Source: an uncultured Gammaproteobacteria bacterium
GTDB lineage: Bacteria > Pseudomonadota > Gammaproteobacteria > Pseudomonadales > Pseudohongiellaceae
Assembly: GCA_913054495.1 (NCBI GenBank)
Contig: CAJXIY010000027.1
Span: forward strand, 1 to 34,011
Direction: 5' to 3'
Length of the DNA: 34,011 nt
Part shown: positions 7,517 to 14,984 of the stretch, in pieces
How positions within the stretch are numbered: position 1 is the stretch's first letter
Layout of the letters: every line of letters starts with the position of its first letter
Translations under genes and position numbers: made by a program
The notes under the pieces: generated by a model
Told to the model about the DNA's origin: nothing
The model's input: the letters and a program-made list of their open reading frames with translations, nothing else
Databases searched by the model: none

Positions 7517-8758
7517 TTAGTTGATCACCACCGTCGCTTGCATCTCCGGGTGCAGGGCACAGAAGATCTGGTAGTTGCCTGGCTGGTCGAAGGAGATGTC
7601 GAAAGTGCCACCAGTATCCAGCACACCGCTGTCGAACTCCTCGGGGCGAGGATTGATGGACGATCCCGCGGTGACAGTATGTGGCACGCTGTCGGCGTTG
7701 CCGAAGCGGATGATCTCGCCCACGCTGGCCTCGATGTTGCCGAAACTAAAGTTGATGATGGGTGCAGCCACCGCATCATCGTCGCGGATAGTGCGGATCT
7801 CCAGCATCTTCTCAGGTGAAGAAGCGACGGGCCAGACGCTGGGATTAAACATAGCGAACACGCCACCCTGGGGGTCGAAATCTGGCACGACGTAGGTGTG
7901 CATCATCCAGGTCGGGATCACCCGCATGAAGAACCCACCACCCGCCCTGCACTCCTCCGGCGTTGCGGTGGTGGCGGTCACCTCGACCTCACCATTGACG
8001 TCGTTGGCATTCTCTACGGAGCCGCCGGCGCAGGTGTTGTGGTGAATGTGCCAGTTGTCGAGCTCGCCGGCGAAGGCATCGGGATGGTCCTCGCTGAGCG
8101 CAATATTGAACACCGCACCAACCGGTTGGAAGCCTTCCTCGCCCACGAACTTGTCGCCTTCACAGCGGCCGATGTCGAGCCTTGGGATGCGTTCGCCACC
8201 ATCTTTCGCGAACAGGATCATCTGGGGGCGATCGGGGTTGAATTCCAGGCCAGCACCAGGGTCCGTGACATGAATGCCCATGTTGGCGGTTTGGGCCGAG
8301 GAGATGCTCAGACCCGCCGCGCAGGCATCGTCGAGAGTCTCGTACTGCAAGACAGCGGCCTCGACTCGGGCCAGCTGGTCGAGTAATTCGCCGAGCGTGT
8401 TGCGGTCCATTTCGAGGTAGTCGGGGATCTCTCCGCCGGCATCGTAAATCGCCTGGAGCTCGACATAGGAGCACTCCTGCGCGAGCTGCTGGCAGCGGAC
8501 CTGATGGCCCACAGGCCCCTCGATGAGGGTCGCCACGATATTGTCGCCCTGACGCTGGTATACGTAGCGACTAAACCCGTACGCGCCCACTGGCCCGTCG
8601 GGCGAGACCTCGGGCAGAGATCGGTCGTTGGGCGGACTCGGCAGGTCGGCAAGCTGTGCCGCGTAGTCAGGCAAGACCACTTCCTGCGCTTCGTTGGTCG
8701 TCGTGTAGGCGGCCGCAATCAGAGCCACCACCGTTACACTTCCTATCAGTCGTTGCAT
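7517..8758 (-). CDS. Exported protein with C-terminal plastocyanin/azurin-like blue copper domain
   Basis: A 413-residue protein; ATG 8758 is chosen for its GGGAGG ribosome site and because a signal peptide (M-Q-R-L-I-G-S-V-T-V...) follows directly. The last 80 residues form a type 1 copper site: His360 (V-P-H-T-V), then Cys400, His403 and Met406 in F-C-A-L-H-P-E-M, the complete ligand set. The first 330 residues match no family I can name. They contain several Cys and a striking W-H-I-H-H-N-T-C motif, followed by W-M-M-H-T-Y-V-V-P, so a second metal site is possible. Probably a periplasmic electron carrier or copper-dependent redox enzyme; this is inference. It lies 218 bases ahead of the cyclase gene on the same strand. 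Confidence 0.8.
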   Translation of the reverse strand: MQRLIGSVTVVALIAAAYTTTNEAQEVVLPDYAAQLADLPSPPNDRSLPEVSPDGPVGAYGFSRYVYQRQGDNIVATLIEGPVGHQVRCQQLAQECSYVELQAIYDAGGEIPDYLEMDRNTLGELLDQLARVEAAVLQYETLDDACAAGLSISSAQTANMGIHVTDPGAGLEFNPDRPQMILFAKDGGERIPRLDIGRCEGDKFVGEEGFQPVGAVFNIALSEDHPDAFAGELDNWHIHHNTCAGGSVENANDVNGEVEVTATTATPEECRAGGGFFMRVIPTWMMHTYVVPDFDPQGGVFAMFNPSVWPVASSPEKMLEIRTIRDDDAVAAPIINFSFGNIEASVGEIIRFGNADSVPHTVTAGSSINPRPEEFDSGVLDTGGTFDISFDQPGNYQIFCALHPEMQATVVIN

Positions 8759-8926
8759 ACTCCCTCCCGGATCATTCTGGAACCCACGATCATTGGAACA
8801 TTTGGTGGAAATTGATCGTATCAGTGAGCCGAGAGTCTGTCGAGCCATTCCCGAAACCCAGAGTCAGGAAACCAAGGCTCAATTCTTTCCTCTCGACATC
8901 TTTGAAAACGGCGAATCTGGATGTAC

Positions 8927-8948
8927 GCTAAATTGCATGACCTGACCC
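8927..8948 (+). repeat. Solo half-site related to the REP-like element at 23020-23083
   Basis: GCTAAATTGCATGACCTGACCC resembles the right arm of the palindrome near 23061-23083: both share GCTAA, a TGCA core and a GACCTGA-CC end. No matching left arm is visible here, so it looks like a decayed or solo copy. It sits between divergent genes, upstream of the zinc-ribbon gene. Confidence 0.45.
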
Positions 8949-9014
8949 TGGGTCTTGAGTTTATTCGAATAATGACTACCATATTGCATATTGAACCAAA
9001 GGAGAAAGCGGTCA

Positions 9015-9413
9015 ATGTCAGATTCCCAGCTAGATTGCCCAAAATGTGATGGTACGTTAGAAACCAAGACCCACGAAGAGATCAGTGTTCAGCGTTGTAA
9101 TAGCTGCTATGGCCTACTGATCGACCCAGAGATGATGGACAAGATGAATGATGAATGGATGGTCGAGAAATTCTTCGATGTCGGTCCAGCATCTGTTGGC
9201 AGAAAATATGACAAGATTGACGATATCGAATGTCCGCTGTGCAAGATCGAAATGACCAGGCTGACAGATCCCGAACAAACTCACATCTGGATAGAAACCT
9301 GCCCTCTGTGTTATCGGGTTTTTCTCGATGCAGGGGAGTACACTGATCTGAAACATCATACTTTCACAGACCTGTTTGAACGCTTTCTAAAAGGCAAGCG
9401 CTTCAAGGATTAG
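9015..9413 (+). CDS. Double zinc-ribbon protein (zf-TFIIB-like)
   Basis: A 132-residue protein. ATG 9015 is preferred over an in-frame TTG at 8991 because AAAGGAG lies ten bases before it. It holds two CxxC...CxxC zinc ribbons: Cys8/Cys11 with Cys28/Cys31, and Cys73/Cys76 with Cys96/Cys99. Each second pair is followed by a segment like the family's 'C-x-x-C-x-G-x-x-L-D' (C-Y-G-L-L-I-D and C-Y-R-V-F-L-D-A-G-E). This is the PF13453 zf-TFIIB pattern, twice. The partner is unknown; such proteins are small cytoplasmic metal-binding proteins. It ends 23 bases before a secreted amidohydrolase gene and may be cotranscribed with it. Confidence 0.82.
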   Translation: MSDSQLDCPKCDGTLETKTHEEISVQRCNSCYGLLIDPEMMDKMNDEWMVEKFFDVGPASVGRKYDKIDDIECPLCKIEMTRLTDPEQTHIWIETCPLCYRVFLDAGEYTDLKHHTFTDLFERFLKGKRFKD

Positions 9414-9436
9414 GGTTATAGGTTAACGGGGTCTAT

Positions 9437-10696
9437 ATGAAACAACTATTTCAAAACCTGCGCCAGCGCAGGCTCTTGCAGTGGTTAACAGTATTTCTGA
9501 CTGTGGCCTCAACCTCGTTTTTATCGGCGACAACGGCGAGCGCCCAGGCTGAGCCGATTGCGATTCGGGCGGGCCGACTGCTCGACGGAGTGGGCGGTGT
9601 AATGGAGAACGTGACCATAACCATCGAGGGATCGCGTATCATCCGGCTCGACGATTCATCGGGTCCGGTTGACTACGATCTGACGGATCTCACCGTGATG
9701 CCCGGGTGGATCGATACCCACGTGCACCTGACCGCTCACTTCAATGCACAGGGTCGCTACAATCGAGACCCGGATGAGACTCCGGCCCAGACTGTGCTGT
9801 ACGCTGCCGAGAATGCACACCGGATGTTAATGGCTGGCTTCACCACCGTGCAGAGTCTTGGCAGTGTCGCAGATAAGGATCTGCGCGACGCCATCGAACG
9901 CGGTGAACTGCCAGGACCGCGCGTGTTGACATCATTAAGGGCCATCTCTGTAAGTTCGGGGACACCGGATGAGCTGAGGAGTATTGTCAGGGAGCTGCAT
10001 GCAGATGGAGCGGATGTGGTGAAGATGTTCGCCTCCGCGAGTATCCGGGAAGGTGGTGTTAAGCTGATGTCGGACCAACAGATCCGCGCGGTCTGTCATG
10101 AGGCCAATGAGCTCGGGCTGCGCACCGTCGTTCACGCCTACGGTACCGAGAGTCTAACGGCGATCATCGAGGCGGGGTGTGAAGGAATCGAACACGGCAA
10201 CCGCTACAGCGATGAAGTGATAGCGTTGATGGCGGAGCATGGCACCTACCTGGATCCACACCTCGGCTTACTCTACGCCAACTACTTCGACAACAGGGAG
10301 AAATACATCGGTCTTGGGAATTACACCGAGGAAGGTTTTGCACTGATGGAAGAGGCGCGGGTAATCGGATACGAAACTTTCCGACGTACCCTCGCCAATG
10401 GCAATGTGAAGATCGTGTACGGAACCGATGCCGTTGCGGGGGCCCATGGAATGAACGCCGAAGAGTTTATCTATCGGGTTCGGGACGGCGGCCAGGATCC
10501 GATGGCTGCGATCGTTTCTGCGACTTCCCTCGCTGCCGAGTCACTCGGGCTTGCTGACCAGATCGGCTCGGTTCGCCCGGGTTATCTGGCCGATCTTGTC
10601 GCGGTAACCGGTAACCCGCTCGAAGACATAAGCTCAGTTCGCAATGTGAAATTTGTAATGAAGGACGGCGTCGTTTACAAAAACCTTCCCAGATAG
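9437..10696 (+). CDS. Secreted amidohydrolase, imidazolonepropionase-like subtype
   Basis: A 419-residue protein. A Sec signal peptide runs from ATG 9437 through a basic n-region and hydrophobic core to T-A-S-A-Q-A (about 33-38). The binuclear metal site is complete: H95-V-H97, the carboxylatable lysine K196 in V-V-K-M-F-A-S, His233 (V-V-H-A-Y-G), His253 (G-I-E-H-G-N) and Asp331 (Y-G-T-D-A-V). The C-terminus has the family's metal-independent strand set (P-G-Y-L-A-D-L-V-A-V-T-G-N-P-L). Close relatives (PF01979) include Xaa-Pro and other N-acyl-dipeptide hydrolases, so a periplasmic peptidase or amidase role is likely but unproven. An F420-type oxidoreductase gene follows 62 bases later. Confidence 0.92.
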   Translation: MKQLFQNLRQRRLLQWLTVFLTVASTSFLSATTASAQAEPIAIRAGRLLDGVGGVMENVTITIEGSRIIRLDDSSGPVDYDLTDLTVMPGWIDTHVHLTAHFNAQGRYNRDPDETPAQTVLYAAENAHRMLMAGFTTVQSLGSVADKDLRDAIERGELPGPRVLTSLRAISVSSGTPDELRSIVRELHADGADVVKMFASASIREGGVKLMSDQQIRAVCHEANELGLRTVVHAYGTESLTAIIEAGCEGIEHGNRYSDEVIALMAEHGTYLDPHLGLLYANYFDNREKYIGLGNYTEEGFALMEEARVIGYETFRRTLANGNVKIVYGTDAVAGAHGMNAEEFIYRVRDGGQDPMAAIVSATSLAAESLGLADQIGSVRPGYLADLVAVTGNPLEDISSVRNVKFVMKDGVVYKNLPR

Positions 10697-10758
10697 TCGA
10701 AAGGTTTGATGCCAGTATTCTTTACCGAGGAATCAGAGTGTAAAAATAGGAGCAGGAT

Positions 10759-11517
10759 ATGCGTAAGAATAATCGTTTTTCCCTCTCTCGAAGAAAGTTT
10801 GTCAGCCAAACACTATTGGCAATGGCAGGGATCTCGCTATTTCCGGCCCTGTTCTCTTCCAGGATTCTTGCCCAGGCGATGCCATCGCCGGCACCCATGA
10901 AGATTGGCATCATCGGCTCCGGTCGCATCGGTGGCTCTGTGGGTCTGCGCTGGGCAGAGGCGGGCCACGAGATCATGTTTTCATCGCGCAATCCCGATCA
11001 ACTCGGCGAACTGGTCGCCCAGGCTGGTCCCAAGGCCAGCGCAGGGTTTCCGCGGCAAGCAGCGGAGTTCGGCGACATCGTCTTTATCGCCGTGCCCTAT
11101 GCCGCAATGCCCCAGGTGGGAGAGGATCTTGCGCCGCTGATGCAGGGCAAGATCGTCATCGACTGTGGCAATCCCTATGTGAGAAGGGATGGCGAAATGG
11201 CTGCGGTGGCACTAGAGAAGGGTACCGGTGTCGCCTCGGCAGAATTCTTTCCCGGCGTGAGGCTGGTACGGGCGTTCAATGCCCTGAGCTGGACCGAAGT
11301 CAACAATCAGGCCCATCGAGACGGTGAACTCATTGCCATCCCCATCGCCGGTGATGACGCAGAGGGTGTTGCCGTTGCCAGTCAGCTAGTTATCGATGCC
11401 GGGTTCGATCCGGTGGTAGTTGGCTCTCTGGATCGAGCGCGAGAATTCGATCAGGGAACAGAAGTTTACGTAAAAGGCATGACTGCACGGGAAATGCGCG
11501 CCGCCCTGGGCCTGTGA
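10759..11517 (+). CDS. NADPH-dependent F420 reductase-like protein with Tat signal
   Basis: A 252-residue protein. ATG 10759 has AGGAG nearby. The N-terminus is a clear Tat signal: S-L-S-R-R-K-F-V (8-15), hydrophobic core M-A-G-I-S-L-F-P-A-L-F, and A-Q-A at 38-40. From residue 47 begins a Rossmann fold M-K-I-G-I-I-G-S-G-R-I-G-G, then S-S-R-N-P (NADP-type loop), D-I-V-F-I-A-V-P-Y and V-I-D-C-G-N-P-Y, the layout of PF03807 F420H2:NADP oxidoreductase/ferric reductase proteins. Export of this normally cytoplasmic fold implies folding with bound cofactor before transport. The electron partner is unknown; no F420 biosynthesis genes are seen in the window. Confidence 0.87.
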   Translation: MRKNNRFSLSRRKFVSQTLLAMAGISLFPALFSSRILAQAMPSPAPMKIGIIGSGRIGGSVGLRWAEAGHEIMFSSRNPDQLGELVAQAGPKASAGFPRQAAEFGDIVFIAVPYAAMPQVGEDLAPLMQGKIVIDCGNPYVRRDGEMAAVALEKGTGVASAEFFPGVRLVRAFNALSWTEVNNQAHRDGELIAIPIAGDDAEGVAVASQLVIDAGFDPVVVGSLDRAREFDQGTEVYVKGMTAREMRAALGL

Positions 11518-11608
11518 GCACTTGGGAAAATTCTAGTAGAAGTCGGAGCCACTTGCTTTTCACAGCACTGAGACGTCCTTTATTTCTAGGTCACTTTTTA
11601 TTTGATTG

Positions 11609-12013
11609 TCATGGGTCGTCTGGCGCCGACTCATCATACTGGAGAACGCCATCGGGCATTATCTCCCATGTCGCTTTCGAGCCAACATAGATATGCCGTG
11701 CGATTTCAACTCCCGGATCACCATTGACACAGCCAAGGCTTACGCCATGTATGGTTCCATTGAACACGCCGCACAGAGTCGATCCACACTTGCTGCAAAA
11801 CTGCAGGCCGAAGCCATAGCTATTCTCGTATGTAGAAAGTAAATCTTCACCTGCAAGCCATTCAAATTCTTCTGGATTCATCAATGCATAGGCTGAAGCC
11901 TGAGCGCTAAAAGCTTTTCTGCAGCGCGAACAATGACAGGATCGCGCGTCTCGAAGCAGCCCGTTTATTGAGTATCTAACTTCACCACAGAAACATTCTC
12001 CACTGATAGTCAC
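11609..12013 (-). CDS. GFA family protein (PF04828)
   Basis: A 134-residue protein starting at GTG 12013, with AGGAG seven bases upstream. It has the full cysteine set of the glutathione-dependent formaldehyde-activating enzyme family: C7-F-C9 and C73-S-K-C76 as the structural zinc pairs, and C26-H-C28-S-R-C31 as the catalytic cluster. Length is normal for short GFA proteins. Most such proteins are not the true S-hydroxymethylglutathione synthase and their substrates are unknown; a role with glutathione adducts is only family-based. It is convergent with the F420-reductase-like gene and is separated from the next upstream gene by a terminator. Confidence 0.92.
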   Translation of the reverse strand: MTISGECFCGEVRYSINGLLRDARSCHCSRCRKAFSAQASAYALMNPEEFEWLAGEDLLSTYENSYGFGLQFCSKCGSTLCGVFNGTIHGVSLGCVNGDPGVEIARHIYVGSKATWEIMPDGVLQYDESAPDDP

Positions 12014-12050
12014 TGAATTCTCCTGGCCGAAAACGTCAATCTAGAGGCAT

Positions 12051-12074
12051 AAAAAAGGCGCAGATTTTCGCGCC
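12051..12074 (-). terminator. Rho-independent terminator after the MmcQ/YjbR gene
   Basis: Read on the minus strand: GGCGC, an eight-base loop, GCGCC, then six T. The five-base GC stem (12057-12061 with 12070-12074) and the immediate T-run make a compact but convincing intrinsic terminator, 43 bases past the stop at 12117 and before the GFA start. Confidence 0.8.
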
Positions 12075-12116
12075 CCAACGAGGGCAGCGAACAGCTTAAT
12101 GCTCTGCTTAGTGTGT

Positions 12117-12509
12117 TTATCTTTCATCGTATTCCCTGATGAGTTTTGCTGTTGCCGCCATGCGCCAGGCTTGTTCGACGATAGCCGGCATTGCATTCCA
12201 ATCTACCGCTTCCAAATTAATCAGGATAGCCCGTGAATTTGTATAGTGATCTGTTATATAAAATACTTCAGGTGCAGCGGCAAGCAGCATCTCCCGGTCT
12301 ACGAAATCACAAAGGATTACCAGGCCACCTTCGGCTTCGGAGCGCAGCCTCGCCATAAACTTTTTCTTCACCTTTATCGCAGGTGTCCCGTAAGAACGAC
12401 TCTCCTCTATGCCAGGGAACTGTTTTGCAACTGCAACGACTCTCGCAAATAGGTCCGCGTGCTTTTTATCAGGTGGAAACCTAATTGGCACAGGATCCTT
12501 TTTTACCAT
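12117..12509 (-). CDS. MmcQ/YjbR family protein
   Basis: A 130-residue protein if started at ATG 12509 (MVKKDPVP); the frame is open 22 codons further back, but that part does not look like the family. The start has only a distant AAAGAGA. Family features: F-P-G-I-E-E-S-R-S-Y-G-T-P-A-I-K-V-K-K-K-F-M-A, then an A-A-P-E-V-F-Y-I-T-D-H-Y stretch and a C-terminal V-E-Q-A-W-R-M-A-A helix, matching the CyaY-like fold of PF04237. These proteins are called DNA-binding by similarity, but their role is not settled. It is transcribed alone and ends at a terminator. Confidence 0.85.
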   Translation of the reverse strand: MVKKDPVPIRFPPDKKHADLFARVVAVAKQFPGIEESRSYGTPAIKVKKKFMARLRSEAEGGLVILCDFVDREMLLAAAPEVFYITDHYTNSRAILINLEAVDWNAMPAIVEQAWRMAATAKLIREYDER

Positions 12510-12664
12510 CAGAAGTAGTCTCTTTGCGCAGGATATGCAATGGATAAAAAATCGACTTGCCAGTGCGAAAGCCAAACAGCGGCTAATCGCTTTTCAGATG
12601 TTTTCAGTCGCGTCACAACGATCTGTGATCAGCATTCTGACCTGCTTGATTCCCAGCGATTTCG

Positions 12665-13651
12665 TTACCGTTGCTCGTCGTGCTCCTGTCGACGCGCACC
12701 GGCGAGGATGCCGGGGAGGGCATAGTTGCCTTCGTGACAGGCAAATTCATAGACCTTGTCATCGGTGGCGAGAAATCTGGCTATACCATGCCAGGCTTGG
12801 GAATAATATTTCGGATCTTCGACCGTAAACTCATAGTCAATCTGCTCATCGGAGATGCGGGTAAAGCGCTCCTGTACACGGGCGTTGGTGGACAGGCTAG
12901 TGCTCGCCTCTTCTTGCAAGGGGCTGAAATTAGTAGTTTCAACCACTAGTGTGTCGCCATCCCAATAGCCAATGGACTCGCCGAACAGGGGTGTCACCGA
13001 CTGCATCTTGTATTCGCTGTTAATGGGCACGATACGGGCGTGACTTATCATCTCGGTTCTTAGCACCACATATCCAGGGGTCTGAATGATTTCATAATTA
13101 TTATTGTAAAGCCCATTGATCATGGGCGGCCCTGTGCGCAGACCGGTGCTTATACAACGTTCCGATAGGGGTCGGACTTCCGGGCCATCAAAACCGGAAT
13201 TCTTGCGGCGCAGTGCCGACCTAAGTTCTCGACCCTGGTCACTGTAGGGAATGCGGCCATCCGCAGGATCATCGATCCAGGACGTGCGATATTCCCCGTT
13301 GATGACGCCGAACTTGGTGCCGGGATCGATCCAGAAGGCATTGTAGCCACGCCCTCTGGGCAGATCACTACCATCGAGCAACTCACCCTGCACCAGATTA
13401 TCGTCGGTGGCCAGCCTCACATTTTGCGGGTGCTCGTCGGTGGCGCGATTGATTTCATCATCCGTTAACACCAGATTTTCGTAACGGGCATTGCGCTCCA
13501 GGGTCGTGATAGACGCGTTGGACCAGGTGCCCTGCAGGTCTGGTTTACCATCCGCCGTTCTCGGTGGTTCATAGGCTTGCCCCCATGCGCTGCTTAGCAG
13601 CAGCAATGAAGAAAAAACCACGACGAATTTGTTCAGGATTCTTATCTGCAT
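12665..13651 (-). CDS. Secreted protein of unknown function ('ADGKPDLQGTW' family)
   Basis: A 328-residue protein. ATG 13651 has AGGAAA upstream and a Sec signal peptide ending L-S-S-A-W-G-Q-A (about 19-26). Mature residues start with Y-E-P-P-R-T-A-D-G-K-P-D-L-Q-G-T-W-S, a hallmark of a large uncharacterised exported family common in Gammaproteobacteria and Acidobacteria. Other family-like blocks are P-L-S-E-R-C-I, Y-E-I-I-Q-T-P-G-Y-V-V and Y-W-D-G-D-T-L-V-V-E-T-T-N-F, which suggest beta-strand-rich structure. No catalytic motif is recognised, and only two cysteines are present after the signal peptide (C-I-S-T-G-L-R and A-C-H-E-G). Function unknown. Confidence 0.85.
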   Translation of the reverse strand: MQIRILNKFVVVFSSLLLLSSAWGQAYEPPRTADGKPDLQGTWSNASITTLERNARYENLVLTDDEINRATDEHPQNVRLATDDNLVQGELLDGSDLPRGRGYNAFWIDPGTKFGVINGEYRTSWIDDPADGRIPYSDQGRELRSALRRKNSGFDGPEVRPLSERCISTGLRTGPPMINGLYNNNYEIIQTPGYVVLRTEMISHARIVPINSEYKMQSVTPLFGESIGYWDGDTLVVETTNFSPLQEEASTSLSTNARVQERFTRISDEQIDYEFTVEDPKYYSQAWHGIARFLATDDKVYEFACHEGNYALPGILAGARRQEHDEQR

Positions 13652-13739
13652 AAATGGTTTCCTGCATGCTTCGAAATATGATGTTTAGCCGCCACCATTG
13701 TGCCACGCAAAGACGCTGCTACCAGGGTTGTCCACAGTT

Positions 13740-14234
13740 TCAGATTGCCGGACAGGACCCGTCAAATCCATCTAGTGATGATTCCCGCGCGCAAGGCGCC
13801 ACGAATGGTTGCTTGAACGTAAAAGCATCGCTAGAGGGCCCCTGTTGGCGCAATTGAGCCAGCTTTTGTTTGGCTTCGTCCACAGTGGGGATAGTGCCGA
13901 CGGGAACCCACCACAATACCATATAGAATTCTCGCATCATCTCAAACCATTCTTTACGCCGCTTCATGATTTCAACATGGCCCGAGCGATATACGTAGTT
14001 GTGCAATGATTCGATGTTATTCCAAAGTGTTAAGTTCACCAGCATCTCGTCGCCGAAGGGACGAAAACTGGTGGCACTGCCCGCTTCATCCTGGAGCCGC
14101 CAGACAAATCCATCCGCGGCCTCGGCCAGGGCGTTGATGCGATCCAAATTGGCAACAAAATCCGACAGCTGCGGTGACTCTATCGGCGCCAGCATGCGAG
14201 CAATGTTGAGTTGAGCCAAGTGATAGTCGTCCAT
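13740..14234 (-). CDS. DUF3291 domain-containing protein
   Basis: A 164-residue protein from ATG 14234 (MDDYHLAQLN); a TTG six codons upstream is possible. The fold signature is clear: H-L-A-Q-L-N-I-A-R, F-V-A-N-L-D-R-I-N-A-L-A-E, G-F-V-W-R-L-Q-D-E, V-N-L-T-L-W-N-N-I-E-S-L, Y-R-S-G-H-V-E-I-M-K-R-R-K-E-W-F and L-W-W-V-P-V-G. These match PF11695, a dimeric ferredoxin-like (ABM/EthD-related) fold. Relatives are of unknown function but resemble monooxygenase or isomerase folds. No signal peptide. It follows the GST gene by 77 bases on the same strand, so the two may be cotranscribed. Confidence 0.87.
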   Translation of the reverse strand: MDDYHLAQLNIARMLAPIESPQLSDFVANLDRINALAEAADGFVWRLQDEAGSATSFRPFGDEMLVNLTLWNNIESLHNYVYRSGHVEIMKRRKEWFEMMREFYMVLWWVPVGTIPTVDEAKQKLAQLRQQGPSSDAFTFKQPFVAPCARESSLDGFDGSCPAI

Positions 14235-14311
14235 CAGGCGCCTGCGTTGCAATTTTCGATTTTTTCAGTCTGCTTGCCAATCCAACTACGCAGCTTACTT
14301 GGAAAGCCGTT

Positions 14312-14936
14312 TCAATCTTCCAGGCTCTTGATTCTGTCCTCGTTGATCTGGTTGGCTCGCTGTGAAGCGGGTCGGGCCGCAAGTTCCGCAGTGTACTTCT
14401 CAAACGCCGGACGCTTCTCCATGGTACCGAACATCATGCCCCAGATCAGAGCAGAGCCCAGGTATACGTCCACCGCCGTGAAATTTTCACCGCATACATA
14501 GGGACCCTTGCCCAACGCCAACTCCAGCGCATCCATGGTGTCCCCGTGACTACCAAAACCGACAGAGCGCTGCTTGTCCTCTGCCAATTCCCAACCCATG
14601 GACCGGGTAGTTACCGCCATTTCTGCCGGGCCGGCGGCGAAAAACATCCAGCGATAGAAATCGGCAAGCGCCGGATCACCATGCGCCGGGATCAAGTTCT
14701 TGTCGGGATAACTCACCGCCAGGTAGGTGCAGATAGCGGGAGTTTCGGTGACTACCGCGCCCCGGTGTTTTATCGCCGGTACTTTCCCCATTGGATTCAC
14801 CGCCAGATACTCGGCGCCCTTCATTTGCTCACCGTAATCGATCCACTCCGTGTCATAGGGCTCAGCCAGTTCTTCCAACAGCCAATGCACGATGCGGCCG
14901 CGATTGTGGGTTGGTATAGAAAGTAATGTCGCTCAT
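14312..14936 (-). pseudogene. Glutathione S-transferase family gene with a frameshift near its 5' end
   Basis: From 14890 down the frame encodes a GST: remainder of the thioredoxin-like domain (H-W-L-L-E-E-L-A-E-P-Y, N-P-M-G-K-V-P-A-I, T-E-T-P-A-I-C-T-Y-L) and an all-helical C-terminal domain (F-T-A-V-D-V-Y-L-G-S). The expected first beta strand and catalytic turn lie in another frame: ATG 14936 with an upstream AGG gives M-S-D-I-T-F-Y-T-N-P-Q-S-R, then the frame breaks inside TCGCGGCC. Restoring one CG dinucleotide (TCGCGCGGCC) would join it to G-R-I-V-H-W, exactly the family's S-R-G-R-I motif. So either a real two-base loss in a CG run or a sequence error. A shortened protein from GTG 14890 would lack the glutathione-activating residue. 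Confidence 0.75.
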
Positions 14937-14984
14937 AAGCCAACCTGTCAATTTAAGTGATGAATGAAGCACTGCATTGGCTGC

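Noticed and set aside
11518-11608. Terminator between the convergent F420-reductase-like and GFA genes
   Set aside because: Only short T-rich runs are seen, without a stable GC stem next to them.
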